Virus record (IMG/VR): IMGVR_UViG_3300035698_003388 | Coordinates: 1-36,917 of that record | DNA length: 36,917 nucleotides | Reading direction: 5' to 3' (one strand) | DNA from: a virus | Part shown: positions 6,917 through 16,461 of the stretch, in pieces | How the letters are laid out: every line of letters begins with the position of its first letter | Position numbering within the stretch: the first letter of the stretch is position 1 | Notes under the pieces: generated by a model | Seen by the model: the letters and a program-made list of their open reading frames with translations, nothing else | Told to the model about the DNA's origin: nothing | The model's database searches: none | Translations under genes and position numbers: made by a program

Positions 6917-9038
6917 TCTAATATACGGTAAATCAAATAAAGAATATATAGTTAATATCTCAGTTAAAGATGACAAGGTACATATATATAAAGAAATGCC
7001 CGGCGGTCTATCGGTTGAAACTAAAGACATGGAATATTATATGTTGAAAAGCGACTATAATGATGGGGACTATGTACTTAAAGGTAAACAACACTATAAG
7101 TATGCTGAGAAGTTTACAACATCAACAGAGTATTATGAGGCCCGTCAAAGAGCTAAATATGCAAATACAGATAACTTTGTTATATATAATAACCCAGAAG
7201 CATACATGACTAAGCATGGCGATACATATTTTAAAGGTATGACTCCTTCAGATGTATCTGTATTGTCTTTTGATATAGAAACGACTGGTTTAGTTCACGA
7301 TAAAAGTTCATTTGTACTGCTAATATCTAATACTTTTAGGGATTCTAAAGGTAAAGTTCGTAGAAAACTATTCAGTTATGACGACTATGACTCAAATAAA
7401 GAGATGATTGCCGCTTGGTGCTCATGGGTTAGAATAATGAATCCGTCTATTATGCTTGGTCATAACATATTTGGGTTTGATTTACCTTATTTAAAGTTCT
7501 GTGCTGAAGGTGCTATGCATCTAGGGCGCGATGAGTCTCCTATTAAATTCAATAGAAATAAGTCTCAAAAGAGAAAAGATGGTTCACAGAGTTATTCTTA
7601 TAATAATGCTACAATATTTGGACGAGAACTTGTAGATACAATGTTCTTAGCGATTAACTTTGCAACACCTAATGGGCGCGACTATGAAAGCTACGGCCTA
7701 AAGAGTGTTATTAAACATGAGGGACTAGAAAAGGAAGATAGAATAGTTTGGGACTTTGACAAGAACCCTGTTGCAACTATTATTGATACTAAGAATGAAG
7801 GAAATAAGACTTTATGGAGTCAATTCTGTGCATATTGTGAGGATGATGGCGACGATGCGTTAGCTCTGTTTGATCTAATGATACCAGCATACTTCTATTT
7901 GAATATGTCTGTCCCCATGAGTTTACAACAAATTATTAATAGGGCCTCGGGCTCTCAAGTAAACGCTATTATGGTGCGGTCTTACCTTCAAGACGGTCAT
8001 AGTATAGCCAAGGCTTCGCCTCCAACGAAGTTTCAAGGCGCGACTACATTTGGGAATCCGGGGCTTTATACTCATGTTTATAAGGTAGATGTTGCAAGTC
8101 TTTATCCGTCAATTATCCGCCAGTATGAGATATCTGATAAGAAAAAAGATCCAGAAGGCAACTTCTTAAGGGTTATTAAGGTGCTTACAGAAGAAAGGCT
8201 CGAAAACAAGCGTAAAGGTGCCGCCGGTGATATTAAGGCTGCTATGCTTGAGAAGGCACAGAAGATTATTATAAACTCAGGATATGGGTTCCTAGGAGCT
8301 CCTGGGCTAAATTACAACAGTCCGGTTAATGCGTCTCTAGTAACTAAGTATGGGCGTGAAATATTAGATGAGTCAATGGAATGGGCCAAGAATAAAGGAT
8401 ATGACCTAGTTAATGGTGATACCGATAGTATTAGTTATACATGTGGTAAGAAGATAGAGAATTTTGAACAAGAGATAGATGAATTGAATGATCTATTCCC
8501 TGAGCTTATTATATGGGAGGATGACGGCTACTTTAATAAGTTCCTGGTCATTAAGTCTAAGAATTATGTAATGGTACAAGGTAAGAAGATTAAATACAAA
8601 GGATCTAGTATTAAGGATTCTAAGAAAGAACCAATATTGAAGGAGTTAATGTACGATGTTATTGATGATTTACTTAATAAAAGAAAAGATCGCGTGTACG
8701 ATACGTATCATGCTTATATATACAAAGCTTCAAATATTACTGAGATTGCCCCGTGGTGTTCAAAGAAGACTATTACAAAGGCGGTTCTCGAAGCTAAAGA
8801 TAAAACACAACAAAGAATCAAAGCGGCCGTTGGCGATAAAGCAGTTCAAGAGGGAGACAAAGTTTATATTTTCGCCCGCGCAGATAAGACACTACAACTT
8901 CGTGAAGAGTTTACCGGGGAATATTATAAGCCAAAAATGTATGAGCGAGTATATAAGACAATGGGAATCTTCAAAGAAATCTTAGATGTTGATGTATTTC
9001 CAAATTATTCTTTAGTTAAAAACCAAGATAGACTATAA
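6906..9038 (+). CDS. family B DNA polymerase with 3'-5' exonuclease
   Basis: About 710 residues with all key PolB motifs: Exo I SFDIETTGL, Exo II LGHNIFGFDLPYL, Exo III YCEDDGDDALALFDL, polymerase motif A VDVASLYPSII, motif B KIIINSGYGFLG, motif C NGDTDSI. Both proofreading and synthesis should be active. The frame is open from 6828, but that would overlap the primase-helicase by 89 bases. GTG at 6906 has GGGAG (6892-6896) 9 nt upstream and overlaps by only 11 bases, so I take it as the start. There is no clear terminal-protein gene nearby, so it is probably RNA-primed. It is the last gene of the rightward operon. Confidence 0.93.
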   Translation: MTSNLIYGKSNKEYIVNISVKDDKVHIYKEMPGGLSVETKDMEYYMLKSDYNDGDYVLKGKQHYKYAEKFTTSTEYYEARQRAKYANTDNFVIYNNPEAYMTKHGDTYFKGMTPSDVSVLSFDIETTGLVHDKSSFVLLISNTFRDSKGKVRRKLFSYDDYDSNKEMIAAWCSWVRIMNPSIMLGHNIFGFDLPYLKFCAEGAMHLGRDESPIKFNRNKSQKRKDGSQSYSYNNATIFGRELVDTMFLAINFATPNGRDYESYGLKSVIKHEGLEKEDRIVWDFDKNPVATIIDTKNEGNKTLWSQFCAYCEDDGDDALALFDLMIPAYFYLNMSVPMSLQQIINRASGSQVNAIMVRSYLQDGHSIAKASPPTKFQGATTFGNPGLYTHVYKVDVASLYPSIIRQYEISDKKKDPEGNFLRVIKVLTEERLENKRKGAAGDIKAAMLEKAQKIIINSGYGFLGAPGLNYNSPVNASLVTKYGREILDESMEWAKNKGYDLVNGDTDSISYTCGKKIENFEQEIDELNDLFPELIIWEDDGYFNKFLVIKSKNYVMVQGKKIKYKGSSIKDSKKEPILKELMYDVIDDLLNKRKDRVYDTYHAYIYKASNITEIAPWCSKKTITKAVLEAKDKTQQRIKAAVGDKAVQEGDKVYIFARADKTLQLREEFTGEYYKPKMYERVYKTMGIFKEILDVDVFPNYSLVKNQDRL

Positions 9039-9077
9039 AAAAGGCCCCAGACCAAGAGGGAGAACTCAGAAAGGGGC
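9037..9077 (-). terminator. leftward intrinsic terminator after the structural operon
   Basis: Read leftward, GCCCC (9077-9073) pairs with GGGGC (9048-9044) across a 24-nt loop and is followed by C and six T (complement of 9037-9042). It would stop transcripts leaving the glycine-rich fibre gene. The loop is long, which weakens the call. It overlaps the last bases of the polymerase gene. Confidence 0.5.
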
Positions 9078-9098
9078 AGTGAAATTACTATCATTTGT

Positions 9099-9139
9099 GG
9101 TACTTAAGTTGTATTAAGTGCCATTTTTGTTTGTTTTTG
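9099..9139 (+). terminator. rightward intrinsic terminator after the polymerase gene
   Basis: GGTACTTAA (9099-9107) pairs with TTAAGTGCC (9114-9122), nine pairs including one G-T wobble, around a 6-nt loop, followed by ATTTTTGTTTGTTTTTG. This is a clear rightward terminator for the early operon. It is placed just before the end of the opposing fibre gene (stop at 9144). Confidence 0.8.
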
Positions 9140-9143
9140 TTAC

Positions 9144-9815
9144 TTAAGAATTTTCAAAGTAGTATATATGAACTCGTCCAGACCCACCGGCACCAGTTGT
9201 TGGTCCGATACTAAATGCTCCACCTCCACCAGCACCACTATTTGGTAAGGCAGAAGTTCCGTTAGCAATCCGACCAGAAACAGCACCAGCACCACCGGGA
9301 CCATAAGCGGCTCCACCCCCACCACCGGCAGGATTAGTAAACGTTTGTCCACTATCGCCCCCTAAAGCGTATATAGTACTTTCTCCATCTTTAGGCGCAA
9401 TCCCACTGGACCCACCGGCTGTGCCACTAAATGGCACGATAACTGCCCCAATTCCGGTAACAGTTCCGCCTATACATCTTATTGATTGTAGTCCACCAGT
9501 AACAGAACTTTCCCCACCATTATTACCCAATTGTCCACCAGGACCGGCACTGGTAACAGATGCTCCACCTGATCCAACAACAATAGTTAAACTTTCCCCA
9601 GGGGTTACCATCATGGGTACAAAGGCAGAAACTCCGCCCCCACCACCAAACCCACTAGTTACAACACTTCCTGGTACAGAACCACTTGCCCCTCCGCCAA
9701 CAATTAATGTATATATATTACTAACATAACTGGGTACAACAAATACACCGTTAGATAAAAATTCAACCGTCTTTAATCCAGATCTGTCTGGAAAATATAC
9801 CATACTAGCACTCAT
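9144..9815 (-). CDS. glycine-rich tail fibre tip or adhesin
   Basis: This 223-residue protein consists of repeated glycine blocks (GGGGGVS, GGGGGAAYGPGGAG, GAGGGGAFS) separated by short variable stretches, and ends in GRVHIYYFENS. This is typical of phage glycine-rich receptor-binding domains that fold as packed polyglycine-II helices, as in T-even gp38-type adhesins. The variable stretches between glycine blocks are the likely host-contact loops. It is the last gene of the structural operon, in the usual place for a fibre tip, and touches the preceding gene (overlap at 9815). Confidence 0.7.
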   Translation of the reverse strand: MSASMVYFPDRSGLKTVEFLSNGVFVVPSYVSNIYTLIVGGGASGSVPGSVVTSGFGGGGGVSAFVPMMVTPGESLTIVVGSGGASVTSAGPGGQLGNNGGESSVTGGLQSIRCIGGTVTGIGAVIVPFSGTAGGSSGIAPKDGESTIYALGGDSGQTFTNPAGGGGGAAYGPGGAGAVSGRIANGTSALPNSGAGGGGAFSIGPTTGAGGSGRVHIYYFENS

Positions 9816-10324
9816 TACGCCACCTCTCCGAAAACTGCCACATGAAACTCGCCTTGATCTACTTGGGTTCCAACAAGTCTCACTCTAATTAAATCGTCTT
9901 GATTAAACGCCTGAGAAACAAAGTTCACTGCACCACTAACATCACCAACCTGAAATGTTGTAATCTCTACGGGAGACACTAACATCGGGACCCAGTTGAT
10001 TCCTTGATCTGTTGAGCGATCGACTTCGACTTGAAGTGATCCAGAGGTACTTGGTGCCAATAAAGTTAGTTTTATTTGAACTATATTGCCAGTAATCGGA
10101 GCCCTGTAAGTTGGAACCCTATTAGAAATTTCAGCAAATGTATACTGAGTAACGTCTCCAGAGAACTTGATATTAAACATATCTATCGTCCCGGTCTGTT
10201 TCAGTAATTCTATATCAGTATTAAAGCAATCTTGGTTATCTTTAATCCTAGAGAATATCTCTTCTTTTGTCGGCTTTCCTGCCGCTATGTCTGCATCATC
10301 TAATGCAACGTAAGTACTACTCAT
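9815..10324 (-). CDS. tail-fibre-associated protein, unknown
   Basis: This 169-residue protein has a charged helical N-terminus (about 1-45) followed by a beta-rich domain (about 55-169) with strands such as NIVQIKLTLLAP and GSLQVEVDRSTD, which looks like a small beta-sandwich. Similar modules sit beside phage fibres. Its stop abuts the adhesin start at 9815, suggesting coupled translation. The start ATG (10324) is preceded by AAGGGGAATTAA. No family is named with confidence. Confidence 0.6.
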   Translation of the reverse strand: MSSTYVALDDADIAAGKPTKEEIFSRIKDNQDCFNTDIELLKQTGTIDMFNIKFSGDVTQYTFAEISNRVPTYRAPITGNIVQIKLTLLAPSTSGSLQVEVDRSTDQGINWVPMLVSPVEITTFQVGDVSGAVNFVSQAFNQDDLIRVRLVGTQVDQGEFHVAVFGEVA

Positions 10325-10334
10325 TTAATTCCCC

Positions 10335-13289
10335 TTAGCTTATCAAGTGATTATTATTTGTATCTTCATTATCGTCAACTATTCCTCGGTCATCTGTTAT
10401 AAAGCCGAGCTTTAACTTTTCTTCTTGTGTTGCATCCCCATAACAAGGTGCGGTATTTCTAGTAATTATATTACTGCGATTATATAAGTTGCCGAAATCT
10501 GTACAGAAGAATGTGATCTTATTTCCTGTAACTTTCTTACCAACAATCATTACAACTTTCTTTCTGTAGTTATCACCAAGACGTCTATAAAGTCGTTCTA
10601 GGTTTAATACTATCGAGTCGCCGATATTAAATGACTCAAGACTTAAATCACTGGTCATCTCAATATCTGAACGACTAAGTGACCTATGATATGTCTCTCT
10701 ATGTGCACGGATTTTAGCATCGAATTCATCGTAAAGGTATATATCTAAATCGCCTCTTTGTGTTGTACCTATATATTTATCAACAAAATCATATGAATAC
10801 TCTACATTTTTACTAGTAGAATCTTTTATATCTGGATCAAAGTCTGTATGCCTGTAATCTACCCCTACAGATTGTATAACCTTACCGTTTACAGTATTAA
10901 CCTTCCAAGATATCAAGTCACAATCCATTACTTCTGGTATTGCATCCTCGTCAATATTTGGTTGTATTATAGTATATTGTAAGTCTAGGTTATTATCCAT
11001 ATTTAAAGAACCAATAACCGTCTTATTTACTAGATCGATTATACTTTTAGCTGTTTGTTGTTTACTTCCTGGGGTTGTTGGTATTGCTAAGGATATTAGT
11101 TGTGGTGCTTCTATGTCTGCGTTAGAAAACTTAGGTAAATTAATATTAGTAATTCCAATCTCTTGGCAGATATCTAATACAACTTCTGGACCACTTTTAA
11201 TCCATTCACCGGTAGGTGTATTATCTTTAGTCTTACCTAATACATCAGAAGATACAACAGAATCATCATCTATGAAATCTACTGCCTTATACTCAAATGT
11301 CCCCTGAATTGTTGGATCTAAAAAGGCGCTTCTAAGAGATATTGATGGTAAAGCATTTATACTATCACCAGGATTAAATGCTGGTCCGGCAGGAGTAACT
11401 AGGTCTATATATGAATTGCCTGAAACCTTGTTAACTGAAGCAATTTCAGATGTATGCGCCCCTATTGTTATTGTTATTCCTGCATCATATTTAACATTGT
11501 CTTCATCTAATATATAAACCCTAGAGTTTGTATGATAATTAGTTGCCGGGTCCGTGTTAATATCAGCTATTACAACATAGATTGCACCGTCCCATGCATA
11601 TAATGTGTCTGTTGAAAAGTCTTTATAGGTCCTTCCACTAATTCCTGTGATCGGAAATACACCTAATGTTGCAAATATCAATGTTGGAAAATTCGCATCC
11701 ATATAATCTTTATAATTTATAGTCGTAGAAGATATCTCGTCTATATTAATTATACTGTAAAATGTTGTAAAAGTTAAATCAGAAGGTCTAATTAAATCAT
11801 TGATTTCTATAGTACTTTTGATAGTATCTACATCATCTAAAATTATTACATTTCGACTGCCATTAATGAATTGAACATTTAAGTTTGATCTTACTATGTG
11901 TGCGACATTTATTTCTGCCTGTTCTGTTAATTCTATAAAACATCCAACAGAACTATTATTTATAGTATAATCCTCTTCTAATAATACAGATCCATTATGG
12001 TATACATCTTGCACAGCTAAACGCTTAATTGTATCACCAACCGATGGTAAATTTACTATAGCCTGCCTCATAACTAAAATATTGCCAGGAGCAGTAGATT
12101 TAACTTCCACCTTCTCGCCAGATCCAGACAATTCAACTAAATCACCAGAGAAGAAACCGTCTGTAGAGTCAACTCTGACCCTATTTAACTGTATTGTTTC
12201 AACAACCGTGCCGGTTGTTTCAGTACAAGCGTGTGAAGTTATTTGGAAATCTCTATTTTTATATACTGGGGCAGTTTCTGGTTTCAAGAATATAGATACG
12301 TTACTAAATCCAAAGTCTACTATAGAAGTAAATTCTAAAAGTGTATCAGAATATACAGTTTGTATTTCATATTCGGTATTACTAACAAATATCTTATCGC
12401 CAGGAGTTACTTCTGTTAGAAATAAAGTACCTGTACCATTAAGAAATTCGCTTTCAGATAGTATTGTTCCTGTACCACTTATATCAAATCCGTTACCAAT
12501 CTTATCAAGGGAATCTATTTTAACACCATCTACGCGCCCATAAACCCACCTTTTAGACTTTCCAATCAATTTAGGGTCCACATTATCTGTTTCAGTGTAA
12601 AGCCCAGTTGGAACTGGTTGGTTAAGATCATACATAGTATCTTTAATATTAAATGATACAGTACTAGAATCAAAGCTTTTATTAGTGATTCTACCACGAT
12701 ATATAATCTGTGCTTCAGAGAAGTTCAACTCCTTATTCCAAGAGTAAACTCTAACCGTTTGGTTCTCAAAATAATATCTATCAAAGATATCATCTAAGGC
12801 CCCGTCTTGATTGAATAATTTTAATTGACCTTGACCAACAATAGATGTTAATCCTTGTTCATAACCAATCTTATGGTTATAACCAGGAGCTGCCTGTATA
12901 CGACCATCATATAATACATGAACACTTGTGTCAGATAAATCGTACGATGCAGTACAGGTCACGTCAGAGTAGAATAAACGATATGTTACAACACAGTCCG
13001 TTAGTCCTGGATCTGAGTCATTCGCCAGGTTAGTAAATATTTCGCCACTCTTTGGATTATAATACCATGTACCCGGTATTACCGAACCCATATCACTCAC
13101 TTGTTGTAACTGAGTCACACAGTTGAATAACTTAACTGGAAATTGGTCAATAACTCGACTATATAATCCACCACTAACATTAACCCATGTAATTAAACGA
13201 TGTGTTGCCTCAACATGAACCAGTACATTCTTTTCTGAAGACTGTCTAGCTATAAAATCTGATCTATCTTTGATATAAGCTGAGCTCAT
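10335..13289 (-). CDS. large tail-tip / central baseplate hub-like protein
   Basis: At 984 residues this is the longest gene. The N-terminus (about 1-250) has beta-rich sequence with phrases such as YDGRIQAAPGYNHKIGYEQG and IIYRGRITNKSF, seen in phage tail proteins that plug the tail tube. The middle has repeats of short beta segments. The C-terminal third (about 700-960) resembles the baseplate hub region of siphovirus tail-tip proteins (SFNIGDSIVLNLERLYRRLG). By size and position after the tape measure and distal tail genes it is the best candidate for the tip protein that contacts the membrane. It starts by TAATG overlap with the small gene upstream. Confidence 0.65.
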   Translation of the reverse strand: MSSAYIKDRSDFIARQSSEKNVLVHVEATHRLITWVNVSGGLYSRVIDQFPVKLFNCVTQLQQVSDMGSVIPGTWYYNPKSGEIFTNLANDSDPGLTDCVVTYRLFYSDVTCTASYDLSDTSVHVLYDGRIQAAPGYNHKIGYEQGLTSIVGQGQLKLFNQDGALDDIFDRYYFENQTVRVYSWNKELNFSEAQIIYRGRITNKSFDSSTVSFNIKDTMYDLNQPVPTGLYTETDNVDPKLIGKSKRWVYGRVDGVKIDSLDKIGNGFDISGTGTILSESEFLNGTGTLFLTEVTPGDKIFVSNTEYEIQTVYSDTLLEFTSIVDFGFSNVSIFLKPETAPVYKNRDFQITSHACTETTGTVVETIQLNRVRVDSTDGFFSGDLVELSGSGEKVEVKSTAPGNILVMRQAIVNLPSVGDTIKRLAVQDVYHNGSVLLEEDYTINNSSVGCFIELTEQAEINVAHIVRSNLNVQFINGSRNVIILDDVDTIKSTIEINDLIRPSDLTFTTFYSIINIDEISSTTINYKDYMDANFPTLIFATLGVFPITGISGRTYKDFSTDTLYAWDGAIYVVIADINTDPATNYHTNSRVYILDEDNVKYDAGITITIGAHTSEIASVNKVSGNSYIDLVTPAGPAFNPGDSINALPSISLRSAFLDPTIQGTFEYKAVDFIDDDSVVSSDVLGKTKDNTPTGEWIKSGPEVVLDICQEIGITNINLPKFSNADIEAPQLISLAIPTTPGSKQQTAKSIIDLVNKTVIGSLNMDNNLDLQYTIIQPNIDEDAIPEVMDCDLISWKVNTVNGKVIQSVGVDYRHTDFDPDIKDSTSKNVEYSYDFVDKYIGTTQRGDLDIYLYDEFDAKIRAHRETYHRSLSRSDIEMTSDLSLESFNIGDSIVLNLERLYRRLGDNYRKKVVMIVGKKVTGNKITFFCTDFGNLYNRSNIITRNTAPCYGDATQEEKLKLGFITDDRGIVDDNEDTNNNHLIS

Positions 13290-13459
13290 TATTCCGCCGG
13301 GTCTGGAGTGTTACCGTCTGCTAACCAATTTAAATATTTTTGATAGTCAGCATTACCGCTATCCACCGGTATAACCGATTCTTTATCGCCATCAAGTTTA
13401 ATTACATGGGTCATTTCTAAGTTAAATTCTATATTTATTTTACCTAATCTATATTGCAT
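13289..13459 (-). CDS. 56-residue tail protein with a DYxxYLxWLxxG motif
   Basis: A short gene fills the gap between the fibre gene and the tail-tip gene. Its C-terminal half ADYQKYLNWLADGNTPDPAE carries the D-Y-x2-Y-L-x-W-L-x2-G-N-T-P pattern seen in small tail proteins and fibre-assembly proteins of many phages. It starts at ATG 13459 and overlaps the following start by one base (TAATG), a coupling used repeatedly in this operon. It is too short for most gene callers but well supported by context. Confidence 0.7.
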   Translation of the reverse strand: MQYRLGKINIEFNLEMTHVIKLDGDKESVIPVDSGNADYQKYLNWLADGNTPDPAE

Positions 13460-13460
13460 A

Positions 13461-15182
13461 TTATAGCTCCGAAGTTAACATAAAAAGAACACTGTTGTTT
13501 TGTCTCAATCCAACATTATATATATTTCCAGTAATTATACCTGTGTAATTTATGAGTTCAATATAAAATCCGTTGGCATCTAATGCAACTGTTGCCCCAG
13601 TAGCAAAAGAAGGTGGGGTTTGGTCATATATCCCCGGCAACTGGGTATTAAGTCCGGTACCATTAATGTCTAGTATACCATTATAAGACGTCGCAGTTGG
13701 TGTTGTTCGCATCGTAACGGGCGTCCTTTCTGAAATAAACACACTGGCACCAGCAAGGCCTTGAGCTTTCATATTATCGAACATCTTTAAATACCTATAA
13801 CACTCATTAAACTCTTCACCGATATTTTGTCCGGCAGGCTCGAACGGTGCAGTTATATCGGCACCTTTATATAAATGTGGGTGTTTTATTACCATTGTAA
13901 AAAGTGACCCAATAACGTCTTTGCCACCAAAAATAACCATAATACCATTATCTAACATATTCTGAGTAACAATAATAGTATTAGTTATCTCTTCTGTTGG
14001 TGGCGTTATATTTGTTGATAATGTTCCCGGTGTAATGTATTCACTTATTAAAGTTGCCGTAGTAAAATCGTCCGGGCCATTCGCGTAATACCATTGTATA
14101 AATCCATTTATTGTTGTATCTGGACTAAGATTTGATATTCCACCTAAAAATTTAAATGTAATGCTGTCTCCAACAGAAAGACTATTTAATTTAATCTTCT
14201 CTATTTTATGTATTAGTCCACCATCAACGGCGGTTGAATTTCCCTTACTAAATACACAGTGTGTGGGATTTGTGCCTTGAACTTGTAAATCTGTTATATC
14301 TGATGTTGTTTGCCAACCGTCTGATGTATAAGTTGTGGCCCCTCCCAATGAACTAAAAGAAATACTCCTCTGATTGATTTGAAATAAAGAGTTTCTAATT
14401 AAATTCGGGAACGTAGAAGGTAAAGCCTCTGTGGATGCCCCAGCAGTTAACATAGCAGATTCGCCTAAAGCCAACCTAATACTATGATGGGTTCCAACAT
14501 GCATTTCACTACCCAATCGTCTAGCAATAATTAATGTATCATTAGTTTCTACCATTGATGCAACATCTAAAATCATTATTGTTCTACTCGCCGCTAATAC
14601 TCCGCGATTTATATCAATATAAGCAACTTCGTTATCGGCAAGAGATATTGTTTGGGCGACTATTTCATTTGATGCGTTTGGTAAACCAGCCACCTGTAAG
14701 AAAGCACTTTGAGAAAAAACTAAACTACCTAGTACAGAATGTGTCACATCACCCAACGACATAAGATACATATTTCGATCATGGTTTGATCTAGCATTAA
14801 CTAATCCAATTTCTGTTACATTAGTTGCTATATTGTTAGCATTTGTTGTAACATCTGTTGAAAGGTCCCCAATATCTGTGGCATTTTGTGCTATAGCTAG
14901 GTCTTGAACGTCTTGCTCTAAGTCTAGTCTTGCAACTTCTAATGCGATTAATACTAAAGCCTCGTCATCACTGTCTTTCCAAACGGCGGCGTTGTGATCA
15001 TAGTATCTTATCTTACAAGTAGTTGTATTATAATAGATATTACCTTGAGTAGGTGCACCAAGCTCAGCCGCCTCATAAGATGCATCATCGGGATATTGAA
15101 TAATATTGGATGCTGTTATATTACCGAATGTCGGCTCTGTACTTGATGTTATTCCATCATTAAAATTGACTTTTCTAGGCAT
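13461..15182 (-). CDS. tail fibre protein
   Basis: This 573-residue protein has an N-terminal virion-attachment-like region (about 1-70) with the fibre phrase QGNIYYNTTTCKIRYYDHN and VWKDSDDEA, a coiled-coil stretch (about 75-125; heptads in LEVARLDLEQDVQDLAIAQN and repeated TTNANNIATNV), a middle linker, and a C-terminal beta-rich domain (about 260-573) that includes a probable carbohydrate-binding jelly roll (NLIRNSLFQINQR..., DGWQTTSD). This layout fits a trimeric side or tip fibre. It starts at ATG 15182. Confidence 0.75.
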   Translation of the reverse strand: MPRKVNFNDGITSSTEPTFGNITASNIIQYPDDASYEAAELGAPTQGNIYYNTTTCKIRYYDHNAAVWKDSDDEALVLIALEVARLDLEQDVQDLAIAQNATDIGDLSTDVTTNANNIATNVTEIGLVNARSNHDRNMYLMSLGDVTHSVLGSLVFSQSAFLQVAGLPNASNEIVAQTISLADNEVAYIDINRGVLAASRTIMILDVASMVETNDTLIIARRLGSEMHVGTHHSIRLALGESAMLTAGASTEALPSTFPNLIRNSLFQINQRSISFSSLGGATTYTSDGWQTTSDITDLQVQGTNPTHCVFSKGNSTAVDGGLIHKIEKIKLNSLSVGDSITFKFLGGISNLSPDTTINGFIQWYYANGPDDFTTATLISEYITPGTLSTNITPPTEEITNTIIVTQNMLDNGIMVIFGGKDVIGSLFTMVIKHPHLYKGADITAPFEPAGQNIGEEFNECYRYLKMFDNMKAQGLAGASVFISERTPVTMRTTPTATSYNGILDINGTGLNTQLPGIYDQTPPSFATGATVALDANGFYIELINYTGIITGNIYNVGLRQNNSVLFMLTSEL

Positions 15183-15193
15183 TAAAGTGCTCC

Positions 15194-15661
15194 TTAAGTG
15201 TACTTATGTTCGTAAATTTCAAATCCATATGGCTCGATAAGGTCATTTGTTGCCTCATCTAATTCTACACCATCTTGATATACTGTATATATATGTTGTT
15301 CCCATTGACGAACAAGTGATATAAATGCAAGATCCGTGCCACCCACTCCTTCAACAGTAAAATAATACTCTGTTTTAGTCTCACCCTCGGCTGTATGTAG
15401 ATTTATATGACTATCAAAGTCAAACCTAATAAAGCCATGAAAGTAAGCCTCTGGAATAGCTGCGTTTATTTCTGCCGCTGTGACTATTGATGAAGCGAGC
15501 TCTATACCATCTTGATATACTTTAAGTGTAATATCAGTTGTTGCAACACCGTGTTTATAAAATCTAGGTCGAATTACATGAATATCCGTATCTCTGTGGA
15601 TTTTAAAGTTTTGTGTGATAACTGTACCATCCATTAAGTCATCTACTATTAAACAACTCAT
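15194..15661 (-). CDS. tail-associated beta-rich protein, unknown
   Basis: This 155-residue protein contains an internal near-repeat, VYQDGIELASS (about 47-57) and VYQDGVELDEA (about 129-139), each at the end of a beta-rich half, so it may be two related subdomains. It overlaps the stop of the preceding gene at 15661. Position between the distal-tail-like protein and the fibre gene suggests a tail-tip component. No family is recognised. Confidence 0.6.
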   Translation of the reverse strand: MSCLIVDDLMDGTVITQNFKIHRDTDIHVIRPRFYKHGVATTDITLKVYQDGIELASSIVTAAEINAAIPEAYFHGFIRFDFDSHINLHTAEGETKTEYYFTVEGVGGTDLAFISLVRQWEQHIYTVYQDGVELDEATNDLIEPYGFEIYEHKYT

Positions 15662-16461
15662 TAGACGGCCTCATCGAGCTGTAGTGACGTTGAATATAAT
15701 TGCCCACCGTCTGCTGACCACGAAGGCATAGATGTCAGGTAACCGTATATAGAGGCTTTAAACTCTGCATTAGTAAAACTGGCCCCACCAAGATCCATAA
15801 CCATGAAGATCGGAGAATGAATACCATTAGTAATAAACATTGAGTCAAGAACATCCATCTCGTCTTTAGTACAATATTTGATACTTCCACCCAATTTCTT
15901 TGTCATAGGGCGTTCATCAACAAATCTTTGTCCATATGTATTCTGGCTTACAACACTTCTGTCTTGATAACCATAACTAAAAGAGTTTAAATCTAAGTTA
16001 TTCTGTTGTAGGTAAAGGGCCTCGCCTATAATTACTCGACCAAGTTCTATATAAGAACCCGTACCAGTTAGCGTCAATTCAACGTATCTATGTGAAACGG
16101 GTGCATCTAAGAATATGTAACCCATATTTTGTTCAGCATCTAATGGTATGTTGTAAGAGGTTGCCAAAGAAAAATCGGTACTTGGAGCAGTCTTAACTGA
16201 GGCCAAAGATATACCGAAAGTCCTATTGGTGTTTCCAATTATAACAAAAGAGTCTATAGATGATGTCTGTTGTAAATCTATTACAATTACTGCATCATTT
16301 GATTCTGATCTAAAATACTTCATAGTAGCTGGGTTTTTCAGATTATCTAAAGGAAACTGAGCATTTGCAACACCAGTGTCTAGCGTTAATACGGAGTTCT
16401 CTATATAGTTATCTGATACAAATCTAATACCACAGTCACCTGCGCCAGTTAATACTGCCAT
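15661..16461 (-). CDS. distal-tail-like protein with discoidin-like fold
   Basis: This 266-residue protein lies directly after the tape measure, the usual site of distal tail or minor tail proteins. Residues about 20-140 have the pattern of a discoidin/galactose-binding sandwich (FPLDNLKNPATMKYFRSES, VIVIDLQQTSSIDSFVIIGN, HRYVELTLTGTGSYIELGRV). The C-terminal half contains RSVVSQNTYGQRFVDERP and KLGGSIKYCT, phrases common in phage minor tail proteins. It overlaps the tape measure stop at 16461. It probably joins tube to tip. Confidence 0.6.
   Translation of the reverse strand: MAVLTGAGDCGIRFVSDNYIENSVLTLDTGVANAQFPLDNLKNPATMKYFRSESNDAVIVIDLQQTSSIDSFVIIGNTNRTFGISLASVKTAPSTDFSLATSYNIPLDAEQNMGYIFLDAPVSHRYVELTLTGTGSYIELGRVIIGEALYLQQNNLDLNSFSYGYQDRSVVSQNTYGQRFVDERPMTKKLGGSIKYCTKDEMDVLDSMFITNGIHSPIFMVMDLGGASFTNAEFKASIYGYLTSMPSWSADGGQLYSTSLQLDEAV

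Noticed and set aside
12082-12543. Plus-strand 153-codon open frame inside the tail-tip gene
   Set aside because: It is a shadow of the 984-residue leftward gene, Ser/Pro/Thr-rich and without a ribosome site. Similar plus-strand frames opposite the tape measure are rejected for the same reason.
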